Assembly (NCBI GenBank): GCA_002701395.1 | Contig: NZVC01000017.1 | Span: forward strand, 38,947-102,946 | Reading direction: 5' to 3' | Length of the DNA stretch: 64,000 nucleotides | Origin: Maritimibacter sp. | GTDB taxonomy: Bacteria; Pseudomonadota; Alphaproteobacteria; Rhodobacterales; Rhodobacteraceae | Shown here: piece after piece, positions 30,919 to 38,876 of the stretch | How positions within the stretch are numbered: position 1 is the first letter of the stretch | Layout of the letters: every line of letters starts with the position of its first letter | Made by a program: the position numbers and the translations under genes | The notes under the pieces: model-generated | Databases searched by the model: none | Told to the model about the DNA's origin: nothing | The model's input: only the letters and a program-made list of their open reading frames with translations

Positions 30919-30977
30919 CGGCGCGCGGCGATCGCGCGCCGACGAACGCTTGGCAGCCGCCCCGGCCATCGGGGCGG
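30919..30977 (+). terminator. Tandem hairpins after the capsid gene
   Basis: Two perfect stems lie in the 99-bp gap: CGGCGCGCG/CGCGCGCCG (30919-30941) and CCGCCCCG/CGGGGCGG (30957-30977), each with a 5-nt loop. The T tract is weak (TTCCTTCC). They may reduce downstream transcription relative to the highly expressed capsid gene or protect its 3' end. Confidence 0.5.
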
Positions 30978-31010
30978 TTCCTTCCAGAAACCCAATCGGA
31001 GACTTTCACA

Positions 31011-31472
31011 ATGGTTCAGAAAACCACTCCTGCATCCCATCGAGCCGCCGTCGTCGGCGTGATCGATCCGGATGTGACGGCTGCCGGCACCGTGACGACC
31101 GGCTGGATCCCGATGTCGAAGTTCGGCCTGATCATGGCGACCGTGATGGCGGGCACCCTTGGGTCCAGCGCGACCGTCAACGCCAAGCTCGAGCAGGCGA
31201 CCGATGCGTCGGGCAGCGGGGCGAAGGACATCGCCGGCGCGGCGATCACCGAGCTGTCGCAGGGCGGAACGGACGATTCCGACAAGCAGGCCGTGATCCA
31301 GTGCTACGGCGAGGATCTCGATCTGGCGAACAACTTCACCCATGTGCGGCTGTCGGTGACGGTGGCGACCGCGTCGTGCGACGTTGGCGCGCTCGTGATC
31401 GGCATGGACCCGCGCTATGGGCCGGCGTCGGACAACGATCTGGCGAGCGTCGCCGAGATCGTCACCGTCTAA
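31011..31472 (+). CDS. Putative head decoration/auxiliary head protein
   Basis: 153 aa, Ala/Thr/Val-rich and beta-prone ('AAGTVTTGWIPMSKFGLIMATVMAGTLGSSATVNAKLEQATDASGSGAKDIAGAAITELSQGGTD...HVRLSVTVATASCDVGALVIGMDPRYGPASDND'). It directly follows the capsid gene, where decoration proteins are encoded. No signature confirms this; a related-looking protein is encoded at 32691. Confidence 0.5.
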   Translation: MVQKTTPASHRAAVVGVIDPDVTAAGTVTTGWIPMSKFGLIMATVMAGTLGSSATVNAKLEQATDASGSGAKDIAGAAITELSQGGTDDSDKQAVIQCYGEDLDLANNFTHVRLSVTVATASCDVGALVIGMDPRYGPASDNDLASVAEIVTV

Positions 31473-31535
31473 GCCCTGTTTCGCAGTAACTCGGCCGCGC
31501 CTGCCCGGCGCGGTCCGACCTGAAGGAGAAGGGCT

Positions 31536-31733
31536 ATGGCAAACGAGAACGGCAAGACGGTGGTGAAGTTCCTGCGTGACCATGAGGTGCAGGATGAGCA
31601 TCGCGGTACCGACAAGGCGACGTGGTTCCGCAAGGGGGCGCGCAAGTCGCTCGAGGACCGGTCCGCGCAGCACTTCATCGAGCGCGGAATCGCAGTGCCT
31701 GCGGGTCCGACCAAGCGTCGCAGCAAGAGCTGA
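31536..31733 (+). CDS. Small basic head-region protein, function unknown
   Basis: 65 aa, charged ('MANENGKTVVKFLRDHEVQDEHRGTDKATWFRKGARKSLEDRSAQHFIERGIAVPAGPTKRRSKS'), with AAGGAGAAGG upstream. Short Lys/Arg-rich proteins at this place, between the capsid and connector genes, are common in siphophages. Role unknown. Confidence 0.6.
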   Translation: MANENGKTVVKFLRDHEVQDEHRGTDKATWFRKGARKSLEDRSAQHFIERGIAVPAGPTKRRSKS

Positions 31734-31739
31734 CGCATC

Positions 31740-32297
31740 GTGACGCTCACCACGATCACGCCGCCGTCCCAAGAACCCTTGACGGCGGCGGACCCGGTCC
31801 TTCGGCAGCACCTTCGCAAGTTCGAGGACGAAACCCACGAGGACGCGCTGATCGGCGAGTTGATCGCCGCGGCGCGCGCTGATGTCGAGACGTACACGCG
31901 GCTGCGTCTCCTGACGCAGACCGTGACCTGGACGCGGGATGGGTTCTGCTCGATCGAGATCCCGGTCGCGCCGGTGCAGGAGCTCGTGGAGGTGCGCTAC
32001 CTGTCCTCCGACGGAAGCTGGGTGACGGTCGCTTCCGATGTCTATCGCCTGACCGGGCGCAGGGTGGTCGCGGCGCCGGGCAAAGTCTGGCCGGTGCCGG
32101 CCTGCGAGCCTGGCAACGTCGAGATCGACGTCAAGGTGGGCTACGGCGACGCGGCCTCCGACGTGCGGCCTGAGATCCTGCACGCTGTGCGCCGCCATGT
32201 GGCGCATCTGCTCTTGCACCGTGGCGATCAGGCTGCCGACGGTGGAATGACCGAGGCCGTGCGCAGAACCCTGCGCCCGTTCATCCTGTGGATGTGA
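31740..32297 (+). CDS. Head-tail connector protein (gp6-like)
   Basis: 185 aa from GTG 31740, six bases after the preceding stop. 'DPVLRQHLRKFEDETHEDALIGELIAAARADVETYTRLRLLTQTVTWTRDGF...IEIPVAPVQELVEVRYLSSDGSWVTVASDVYRLTGRRVVAAPGKVWP' is the classic connector layout: two N-terminal helices, beta insertion and a final helix with 'RPEILHAVRRHVAHLLLHR'. It attaches to the portal ring. Confidence 0.8.
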   Translation: MTLTTITPPSQEPLTAADPVLRQHLRKFEDETHEDALIGELIAAARADVETYTRLRLLTQTVTWTRDGFCSIEIPVAPVQELVEVRYLSSDGSWVTVASDVYRLTGRRVVAAPGKVWPVPACEPGNVEIDVKVGYGDAASDVRPEILHAVRRHVAHLLLHRGDQAADGGMTEAVRRTLRPFILWM

Positions 32298-32665
32298 TGC
32301 ACCTTGGCCGCTGTCGGGAGCGTGTGGCGTTCGATGAGCCGGTTTCGACCTCGGACGGGTCCGGTGGTCAGGAGGCTGGATTTTCGGAGGTGTTCAAGAC
32401 GCCGGCGCATTTTCGCTACCTGCGAGGGGGGGAGACCGTGCAGGCCGCGCGCCTCGAGGGGCGGCAGCCGGTGGTCGTGACCGTGCCGGCCACGCCGCGT
32501 GCCCGGCGCATTACGACCGACTGGCGCATGCGCGACATCAATCGGGTGACCTATGCCTCGGACGGTTCTGCTGTCCTGGGCGTCTACGCCGTGAAGGCGC
32601 CGCCGGTGCTCTCCGAGGATCGCGCCTGGCTGGAAATCACTTGCGAAACCGGCGTCGGCTACTGA
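32297..32665 (+). CDS. Head-tail adaptor/head closure protein
   Basis: 122 aa from the ATG overlapping the preceding stop (TGATG); a GTG nine bases earlier is possible. 'GRCRERVAFDEPVSTSDGSGGQEAGFSEVFKTPAHFRYLRGGETVQAARLEGRQPVVVTVPATPRARRITTDWRMRD' matches the small beta-barrel head-closure family (head-tail joining protein). Its order after the connector is as expected. Confidence 0.8.
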   Translation: MHLGRCRERVAFDEPVSTSDGSGGQEAGFSEVFKTPAHFRYLRGGETVQAARLEGRQPVVVTVPATPRARRITTDWRMRDINRVTYASDGSAVLGVYAVKAPPVLSEDRAWLEITCETGVGY

Positions 32666-32690
32666 CGCGACACAAGGAAAGGGAACCTTC

Positions 32691-33209
32691 ATGACACTCT
32701 CCTGCGATCTGAGCGTCCGCCTGAAAGCAAGCCAGCGGGGCTCGAGCGACTTCGGTGGTGACCGCTTCACGCCGACGGTCGCGGCCGCGATCCAGTTGGC
32801 CAGCGGAACCGGCGCCGGTCAGGCGGATATCCTGTTCGTCGATGAGCGGACCGTCTCGGCGTCCAGCAACGATGATCTGGATCTGTCGGGGGTTCTGGCG
32901 GATGCGTTCGGGGCGACGATCGCGGCAGCCGAGATCGTCGCGATCCTGGTCATCAATGGTCCGATCTCGGGCGAGCCGAACCTCTCCGACCTGACCATCG
33001 GCGGCGCGTCCAATGCCTTCGAGGGGTTCCTGGGCGGCACCAGCCCGACTGTGGGGCCCATCAAACCTGGCGGTGTGTTCCTCCTGGCCGCAGGCGATGC
33101 GGCAGGGATTGGCACGGTTGGTGCCGGCTCGACGGACGAGCTGCGGATCTCGGCGGGCGCCGGTGGTGACGCGACCTACCAGATCGCAATCATTGCCCGC
33201 AGCGCATAA
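32691..33209 (+). CDS. Phage structural protein, function unknown (decoration-like)
   Basis: 172 aa, low in charge, Gly/Ala/Ser-rich and beta-prone ('AADILFVDERTVSASSNDDLDLSGVLADAFGATIAAAEIVAILVINGPISGEP...GGTSPTVGPIKPGGVFLLAAGDAAGIGTVGAGSTDELRISAGAGGDATYQIAIIARSA'). The composition resembles secreted virion surface proteins. It lies between head closure and tail completion genes, an uncommon place for a decoration protein. Confidence 0.45.
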   Translation: MTLSCDLSVRLKASQRGSSDFGGDRFTPTVAAAIQLASGTGAGQADILFVDERTVSASSNDDLDLSGVLADAFGATIAAAEIVAILVINGPISGEPNLSDLTIGGASNAFEGFLGGTSPTVGPIKPGGVFLLAAGDAAGIGTVGAGSTDELRISAGAGGDATYQIAIIARSA

Positions 33210-33224
33210 CGGCGGCCGCTGGGG

Positions 33225-33638
33225 ATGGGCCCGACGCGGGCACTACAGGCGGCGATCTATGAGGCGCTGCTATCGTCGCCGGCGGTGACAGAGATCGTGG
33301 GGGATCGCATCTTTGATTCGGTGCCTCAGAGCGCCCGCAATCGGTTTCCGCGGATCACCTTCGGGCCGTCGGATGGCCTCGATGCGGAGACCGACTGTGT
33401 CCCGGCCGACGACCTGTTTTTCCAAATCGACTGTTGGACCCGCGCTGATGGTCGGTTGGGGCCGTGCCGGGATCTGGCGGAGGCGGTGCGGGACGCACTG
33501 CACCAGGTGCCGATCTATGCAGAGCTGCCCTTCGCGATCACCTCCGGCCGCGTCGCGCGGGTGCGCGTGTTCGAGGATCCGGACGGAGAGACAGGTCACG
33601 GCGTCGTTTCCTTCGAGGCGACCGTCGAGCGGCTCTGA
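33225..33638 (+). CDS. DUF3168 tail completion/terminator protein
   Basis: 137 aa: 'ALQAAIYEALLSSPAVTEIVGDRIFDSVPQSARNRFPRITFGPSDGLDAETDCVPADDLFFQIDCWTRADGRLGPCRDLAEAVRDALHQ'. This is the DUF3168 pattern (helix, 'V.DR.FD..P', beta strands, 'W.R..G.......I....AL'). It should cap the tail tube at the head-proximal end. It overlaps the next start (TGATGG). Confidence 0.82.
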   Translation: MGPTRALQAAIYEALLSSPAVTEIVGDRIFDSVPQSARNRFPRITFGPSDGLDAETDCVPADDLFFQIDCWTRADGRLGPCRDLAEAVRDALHQVPIYAELPFAITSGRVARVRVFEDPDGETGHGVVSFEATVERL

Positions 33639-34048
33639 TGGTTGAGGGTGTCGCCGGGTTCAAACGCCGAATGCGCGACATTCCGGAGATCGTGCGAGTC
33701 GAGCTGACAAAGCAGCTGGAGAAAGAGGCCGAGAAGGTCGTCAAGCTGATGCGGGCATTCGCGCCCGTTGGTGCGACGCGAGAGCTGATCGAGTCGATAG
33801 GCTGGACCTGGGGCGACGCGCCGAAGGGGTCGATCACGGTCGGAAAGGTCCGAGGTGGCATCGCCCAGGACGAGATCGCGATCACGATCTACGCGGGCGG
33901 CGGAAGGGCGTTCTATGCGCGGTTTCAGGAGTTCGGAACGGTCAACATGGCTGCAAATCCGTTCTTCTATCCCGCGTGGCGGGCGGAGCGATCGCGGGTG
34001 CGGTCAAACATCAAACGGGCCGTGAAGCGCGGCTTCAGAAAATCTTAA
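33638..34048 (+). CDS. HK97 gp10-like tail/neck protein
   Basis: 136 aa: 'FKRRMRDIPEIVRVELTKQLEKEAEKVVKLMRAFAPVGATRELIESIGW...FYARFQEFGTVNMAANPFFYPAWRAERSRVRSNIKRAVKRGFRKS'. The 'R..EFGT....A.PF..PA' signature is diagnostic of the HK97-gp10 family. In this genome it follows rather than precedes DUF3168. Confidence 0.88.
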   Translation: MVEGVAGFKRRMRDIPEIVRVELTKQLEKEAEKVVKLMRAFAPVGATRELIESIGWTWGDAPKGSITVGKVRGGIAQDEIAITIYAGGGRAFYARFQEFGTVNMAANPFFYPAWRAERSRVRSNIKRAVKRGFRKS

Positions 34049-34060
34049 TGGAGGTTCGCG

Positions 34061-34525
34061 ATGACGACCGCGACGACGACTTCTTACAACGAGATGGTGC
34101 TGGAGGTCGAGTTCGACCCGGTCGGTGCGGCCGGCACCTACTCCAAGATCTGCGGCATGACCGGCGTGACGATCAACCGGACGCCGAACATCACCGAGAC
34201 TCCGGTTCCGGACTGCGATGACGAGTCGCTGCCGCACAACATCGAGAAAGACGTGGCGTCGATCTCGGTGACCGTCTCGGCGACCGGCGTTTGGGCTGCC
34301 GCGCGCAAGCACGAGCTGCTGGACTGGTTCTACAGCGCGGGGAAACTCAACTGCCGTCTGCGCGATGTGCAGGCTGAGCAGAACGGGGCATCCGGCGATA
34401 TCTATGCCGAGTATGGCCCGGCGGTGATCGGGATCTCGAACGAGCGCCCGGCTGACAAGGGCCGCATCACGGCGTCGATCGAGCTTCAGTTCGATGGCAC
34501 GCCGCAGCGTCTGACCGTCGCCTGA
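34061..34525 (+). CDS. Major tail tube protein
   Basis: 154 aa. 'MTTATTTSYNEMVLEVEFDPVGAAGTYSKICGMTGVTINRTPNITETPVPDCDDESLPHNIEKDV...' followed by alternating beta strands and ending 'ITASIELQFDGTPQRLTVA'. This is the typical tail-tube fold, with the 'cd-de-slp' loop seen in Rhodobacterales phages. It is followed by two tail chaperone genes and the tape measure, confirming the role. Confidence 0.85.
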   Translation: MTTATTTSYNEMVLEVEFDPVGAAGTYSKICGMTGVTINRTPNITETPVPDCDDESLPHNIEKDVASISVTVSATGVWAAARKHELLDWFYSAGKLNCRLRDVQAEQNGASGDIYAEYGPAVIGISNERPADKGRITASIELQFDGTPQRLTVA

Positions 34526-34911
34526 TGGATCCTATCCGACTGGTCTGGCCGGGCGGGGAGAGCGGTTTCGCTCTCCCGATCGACCGGCTTCGCGCCCTGC
34601 AGACCGAGACCGAGCGGGGCCCCGAGGAGCTTTTCAACCGACTCCGCCTCGGGACGTGGGCGCCCGACGAGATTCTGGCGATCCTCCGTCAGGGTTTGAT
34701 CGGCGCCGGCATGGACGTCGAGAAGGCCGGGCCGCTCGTCGCTGGCGTGCTCGCGACCGCGCCTTGGGCAAAGCTGAAGCTGACGGCCGCGGCCGTGCTG
34801 CGACACGCGCTTTTCGGCCCGGAGGATGACCGCGTGGGAAAGCCGGAGGGGGCGACGGAGGCAGCCCCGGAAAATGGCGCTTCTCCGGCCTCTACGGAGA
34901 CGGCGCCGTGA
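34525..34911 (+). CDS. Tail assembly chaperone, gene-transfer-agent family
   Basis: 128 aa starting in the TGATGG overlap. 'FALPIDRLRALQTETERGPEELFNRLRLGTWAPDEILAILRQGLIGAGMDVEKAGPLV' has the pattern of the GTA-type protein encoded between tube and tape measure in RcGTA. The tail after residue 100 is disordered (EGATEAAPENGASPASTETAP). It is the first of a two-gene chaperone pair equivalent to lambda G/GT. Confidence 0.8.
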   Translation: MDPIRLVWPGGESGFALPIDRLRALQTETERGPEELFNRLRLGTWAPDEILAILRQGLIGAGMDVEKAGPLVAGVLATAPWAKLKLTAAAVLRHALFGPEDDRVGKPEGATEAAPENGASPASTETAP

Positions 34912-35063
34912 TGGGATTCTCGCCCGAGCAGATCGGGCGAATGAGTGTCTGGGAGTTTCTGGCGTGTCGTGACGGCTGGAACCGCGCGCACGGCGGCGCG
35001 CAGGGCGATGCGGATGCGGATGCAATGTCACCGGAGCGAATGCGAGACCTGGGATTGATCTAG
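34911..35063 (+). CDS. Short tail assembly chaperone (GTA-like), 50 aa
   Basis: The ORF begins at an ATG overlapping the preceding TGA and ends one base before the tape-measure ATG. The protein starts MGFSPEQIGRMSVWEFLACR and continues with DGWNRAHGG, an acidic run, then 'MSPERMRDLGLI'. The 'M(S/T)..E.......W' pattern is that of the very short second chaperone found before the tape measure in Rhodobacterales gene transfer agents. It is a separate gene in an overlapping frame, so lambda-type frameshifting is replaced by translational coupling. Confidence 0.75.
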   Translation: MGFSPEQIGRMSVWEFLACRDGWNRAHGGAQGDADADAMSPERMRDLGLI

Positions 35064-37142
35064 ATGGCAACGGATGACGATCTTCAAATCAAGGTCGGGC
35101 TGACCGAGAAGCAGTACCTGCAGGCGCTCGCTCGCATGGAGGCGTCGACCTTGAGGTCCGCGAACAAGGCGGAGAAGGGCTTCGCACGGGCGAACCGCAA
35201 CATCGGCCGCAGCTTCGAGCAGGCCGATCGGGGCGCGCGCAAGTTCGCCGGCGGTGGGATGCGGCAGGCAAGCATGCAGCTGAGCCAGATCGCGCAGCAG
35301 GGGTCGGCGACCGGCGACTGGGTTCGCGCGCTGTCGATCCAGTTGCCTGACCTCGCGCTCGGTCTCGGGACGGCTGGCATTCTGGTCGGTGCGTTGGCCG
35401 GTGCGTTGATTCCGATGGGCGTCGAGATGCTGTCCGGTGCGGACGACGCGAAAGAGCTGGAGAAGAGCCTGGAGGGTCTCGAGAAGGCCGTCGCGCGCCT
35501 TGAGGCCGCGGAGAAGGGTCTCGGAGCGTCACCGCTCGAGATGCGGGATCGTTACGGCGATCTGGCCGAGGACGCGCGGCGCCTGTTCGAGATCGAGCGC
35601 GAGATCGCCAAGATCCGAGCGCAGGCCGCGGCGGATAACGTGCAGCGTGGGATCGCGGAAAGCCTCGGCCTGGGCGGCATCATGGACATGTCAGCAGGCG
35701 ATCTCCAAGATATCCAGCAGTCGCTCGAGCGCCTTCGTGAGGAGCGCGACCGCCTCAGCGACCCGTCCCAAATGTCCGACATCGAGCTGCGCTTTGCGAC
35801 CGATCGCATTGCGGAGATCAACGAAGAGATCGATGCGCTGCGAGACGTCTCGCGCAATTTCGATGATCTCGCAGATATTCTTGGGATCACAGAGGAGCAG
35901 GCGAAGCAGGTTGCCATTCGGTTTGCCGAAATCGGCGACGCGCAGGGCGAGCAGGCCCAGGCTGCCGCGATGCTCCGTCTTGCGGACTACATTTCTGAAG
36001 TATCGGACAATCTTGCCGACGCTGAGGAGGAGGGCCAGGCGCTCTACGACCAGCTGCTCGCGGCGGCACAAGAGATGCTTACCTTGGCGGGCATTGATAT
36101 CGCGACGGGCATCGGCATGGGCGCCGACGAGGCCGCGCGGCTTGCGGACAACCTCGGGATCTCGCTGGCGAACGCGCGGGCGCTGGATAGCACCCAGGCG
36201 ATCATGGATCAGTTCTCGCGCAAGTACCTTCAGGACGCGAATGCGCCGACCCACGGGCGAGGAAGCGACCCCCGCCTGTTCATGGATGGCGGGATCCTCT
36301 CAGGGTACGAGTCCGACGCCGACTATAAGCCGGTCGGCACGCTGATTGACGAGCTGACGCCGAAGGGCCGCGGCGGCAACGACGGCGGAGGCCGCACAGA
36401 GCAAGAGAAGGAGCTGAACCGGCTTCTCTCGGAGCGCGACAAGATCCTGCGCGATCTCGAAACAGCCTCCGAGGCCTACGAGCGCGAGGTCGCGGATCTC
36501 GATGCGCTGATGAAGATGGGTGAGCTGACCAGTGAGCAGTACAACGCTGCGCTCGCCAGCCTGAACGAGGAATTCGTGCGGGCCGAGTTCAGCGAGATCG
36601 TCAACGGCATCGAGAGCGTCGCCGATGCGCTCGCAGACGCGATCGTCAACGGCGAGGATCTGGGCGATGCCTTGGGAAACGTGTTCCGGCAGATCGCTTC
36701 CGACCTGATCTCGTCCGGCCTGAAATCGCTGTTCATGAGCACCTTCAACCTCGGCGGAAGCCTCGGCGGCGGTGGCGGACTGTTCGGTGGGATCTTCGGT
36801 AGCCTCTTCGGTGGTGGCCGCGCTGGCGGTGGTTCGGTCCTGCCCGGGCGGCTTTACCGAGTGAACGAGAACACGCCGAACAGCGAGCTCTTCATGCCGT
36901 CGCAGCCGGGGAGGGTTCTGACGCCAAGCCAGGTGCGGGCGATGGGCGCCGGCGCAGGCGGCGGTGGGCCGGTCAAGGTGGAGCTCGTCGTGCAGGCCGA
37001 AGAGGGCGCGATGTTCGTGCCGCGCGTCCAAGCGATCAGCGCGGACACGTCGGTCGCCGTCACCGGCGCGGCCTCGCAGGCGCAGCGCAACGCCCTGGGG
37101 TCGCAGATGCAGCGGCAGCAGGACAGGGGAACGACCACCTGA
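35064..37142 (+). CDS. Tail tape measure protein
   Basis: 692 aa. The N-terminus 'LQIKVGLTEKQYLQALARMEASTLRSANKAEKGF' is typical of tape measures. A hydrophobic stretch lies at about 90-125 ('LPDLALGLGTAGILVGALAGALIPMGVEM'), then long coiled coil (about 130-520). It ends in a Gly-rich hydrophobic region ('GGSLGGGGGLFGGIFGSLF') followed by 'RLYRVNENTPNSELFMPSQPGRVL'. At about 1.5 A per residue this implies a tail near 100 nm. Confidence 0.9.
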   Translation: MATDDDLQIKVGLTEKQYLQALARMEASTLRSANKAEKGFARANRNIGRSFEQADRGARKFAGGGMRQASMQLSQIAQQGSATGDWVRALSIQLPDLALGLGTAGILVGALAGALIPMGVEMLSGADDAKELEKSLEGLEKAVARLEAAEKGLGASPLEMRDRYGDLAEDARRLFEIEREIAKIRAQAAADNVQRGIAESLGLGGIMDMSAGDLQDIQQSLERLREERDRLSDPSQMSDIELRFATDRIAEINEEIDALRDVSRNFDDLADILGITEEQAKQVAIRFAEIGDAQGEQAQAAAMLRLADYISEVSDNLADAEEEGQALYDQLLAAAQEMLTLAGIDIATGIGMGADEAARLADNLGISLANARALDSTQAIMDQFSRKYLQDANAPTHGRGSDPRLFMDGGILSGYESDADYKPVGTLIDELTPKGRGGNDGGGRTEQEKELNRLLSERDKILRDLETASEAYEREVADLDALMKMGELTSEQYNAALASLNEEFVRAEFSEIVNGIESVADALADAIVNGEDLGDALGNVFRQIASDLISSGLKSLFMSTFNLGGSLGGGGGLFGGIFGSLFGGGRAGGGSVLPGRLYRVNENTPNSELFMPSQPGRVLTPSQVRAMGAGAGGGGPVKVELVVQAEEGAMFVPRVQAISADTSVAVTGAASQAQRNALGSQMQRQQDRGTTT

Positions 37143-37837
37143 TGGATCGGATCATCGTTAACGTGCCGTGGTCGGTCATGTGCCTGACGACGCGGGACTG
37201 GGATATCGACTGGCGCGCCCAGCGGCATGGCGAGTCGCTGACTGGCGTGTCGCAGTCGGTTTACTCCGCCTTTCCCCGCTGGATCGGATCGCCGCAGGCT
37301 GTCCTGACCGGCGCGCGCCTGCTGCAGTGGCGCGCGATCCGCTGGCAGGGCAAGGGCCTTCAGGCCGTGTATCGGGTCTACATGCGAGATCCGGCAGCGG
37401 TCGTGCGAGCCCGCCTTGCTGAGGCGGACGGCGTGGATGCTGCGACCGGCGTGCCGTTTTCCAACGATGAGCTCTTCGTCGGCGATGTCGGTTTTGACTA
37501 TCGGCCGTTTGTGCTTGCCGCCGAGGCGGCTGCGGCCGGCGCAACGTCGGTCCTGGTGGATGCCTCGGCATATCCTGGCGCCGTCGTGCAGGGCATGATC
37601 CTGAGCCACAAGGACTGGCCGTTCGGCGTTACCTCGGTAAGCGAAGAAGGCGGCAACCTCCGCCTCGAGGTCCGCCCCGGGCTGCGTGCCGCGATTGCGG
37701 AGGGTGACTCCGTGCATCTCATTCCGACCGGCCTGTTCGAGGCTTCGGAGGAAGGCATGGGAAACCCGGCCTACGGCCAGTTTGCCAAGACAAGCGTGCA
37801 GCTGCAGCTGCGCGAATGGCTGGGGCCCGGCCGCTGA
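37142..37837 (+). CDS. Minor tail (distal tail-like) protein
   Basis: 231 aa from ATG overlapping the tape-measure stop. No catalytic motif; beta-rich, with 'GVSQSVYSAFPRWIGSPQAVLTGARLLQWRAIRWQGKGLQAVYRVYMRDPAAV' and a repeated aromatic/Gly pattern. It takes the position of the distal tail protein in GTA-like tail modules. Specific family not recognised. Confidence 0.6.
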   Translation: MDRIIVNVPWSVMCLTTRDWDIDWRAQRHGESLTGVSQSVYSAFPRWIGSPQAVLTGARLLQWRAIRWQGKGLQAVYRVYMRDPAAVVRARLAEADGVDAATGVPFSNDELFVGDVGFDYRPFVLAAEAAAAGATSVLVDASAYPGAVVQGMILSHKDWPFGVTSVSEEGGNLRLEVRPGLRAAIAEGDSVHLIPTGLFEASEEGMGNPAYGQFAKTSVQLQLREWLGPGR

Positions 37838-38424
37838 TGCCGTTCTTTCCGGAGAGCTTCGATGTCACGGCCGACGTGATTGGCGTTCTGCACCTGGCCT
37901 CGATCGAGACCGATGATGAGACCGTGCGTTTCGTTGTCGGAACCGATGGCCGCTTTGTCGATATTAACGGGTTCTCCTGGTACGGCAGTTCCCTGTTCTC
38001 GGTGGGCGAGCTGGAGGTCGCGATCAACGGGATCGCCCCGTCGGGCGAGGCGTCGCTTTCGTACTTCCAGGATCCGGCGATGCCGGAGCTGATCGACGAC
38101 ATCAAGCTGCAGGGTGCGGATGCGGTCGACGGCCGACCGATCCGGTTTTACGTTCAGCCCCTGCTTGCCGCCGAGGACCTGCAGGCGCCGAAGGTCGCGC
38201 CGATCCTGTTTGCGTCGCGGACGATGCGGGCTGTTCGCTACGAGCGCACTGGTGGCCAGCAGCGGCGCATCACCCTGACCTTCGAGAGCATCTGGGAGCA
38301 GCGGTCCAGGCGCCGCGGCCTGCAGTACACGACTGAGGACCATGCGCGCCTGACCGGATCGGCGAACCCGAGCCTCGAATTCATGCCGACGGACGGCCAG
38401 CGGGACGTGAAGCTGTGGGGCTGA
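37837..38424 (+). CDS. Minor tail protein, DUF2163-position homologue
   Basis: 195 aa from the ATG in the TGATG overlap. 'TADVIGVLHLASIETDDETVRFVVGTDGRFVDINGFSWYGSSLFSVGELEVAINGIAPSGEASLSYFQDP' is beta-rich. The C-terminal 'RRITLTFESIWEQRSRRRGLQYTTEDHARLTGSANPSLEFMP' resembles the end of GTA/phage proteins that precede the tail peptidase. Baseplate or hub component by position. Confidence 0.6.
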   Translation: MPFFPESFDVTADVIGVLHLASIETDDETVRFVVGTDGRFVDINGFSWYGSSLFSVGELEVAINGIAPSGEASLSYFQDPAMPELIDDIKLQGADAVDGRPIRFYVQPLLAAEDLQAPKVAPILFASRTMRAVRYERTGGQQRRITLTFESIWEQRSRRRGLQYTTEDHARLTGSANPSLEFMPTDGQRDVKLWG

Positions 38425-38876
38425 TGTCGCCGCTGTTTCAGGAGGTCAATCGCTGGCACGGCTTGCCGACCGTCTGGGGGCGGAGCGATTGCATGCTGGT
38501 GGTCGCCGATTGGGTCGAGCGGGTGACCGGCCGCGACTTCGCGGCGGACCTGCGGAATCGCTATTACGACGAGGCCTCTGCAGAGCGTGTCTGCGGCTGG
38601 GTGACCGCGCCTGTGGAGTGTGTCGCGAGCCGTGTCGGGGATGACCTTCCCCGGATCGCCGTTGAGGATCGGTTGCCTGGCGATATCGCGGTCCTGTCCT
38701 TCGCGGGCGAGGATGGTGGTCGGGGTCATTCGACAGGCGCCGTCTGGCTCGGTCGATCGTGGGTCTGCAAGGGCGTCCGGCGCGGCGCGGTGGAGTTGCG
38801 GCACTCCATGCTAGAGGCGCAGGTGCTGGCTGCCTGGCGTGTTCCCTATGGCGGTGCGGAGCGGGGCGATGCGTAG
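38424..38876 (+). CDS. Tail-associated NlpC/P60-like peptidase (DUF6950 type)
   Basis: 150 aa from the ATG overlapping the preceding stop. 'FQEVNRWHGLPTVWGRSDCMLVVADWVERVTGRD' has the Cys near the N-terminal helix as in NlpC/P60-fold proteins, and 'RGHSTGAVWLGRSWVCKG' supplies the His. Proteins of this kind precede the hub protein and cut peptidoglycan during DNA entry. Catalysis is inferred from the C/H pattern only. Confidence 0.7.
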   Translation: MSPLFQEVNRWHGLPTVWGRSDCMLVVADWVERVTGRDFAADLRNRYYDEASAERVCGWVTAPVECVASRVGDDLPRIAVEDRLPGDIAVLSFAGEDGGRGHSTGAVWLGRSWVCKGVRRGAVELRHSMLEAQVLAAWRVPYGGAERGDA

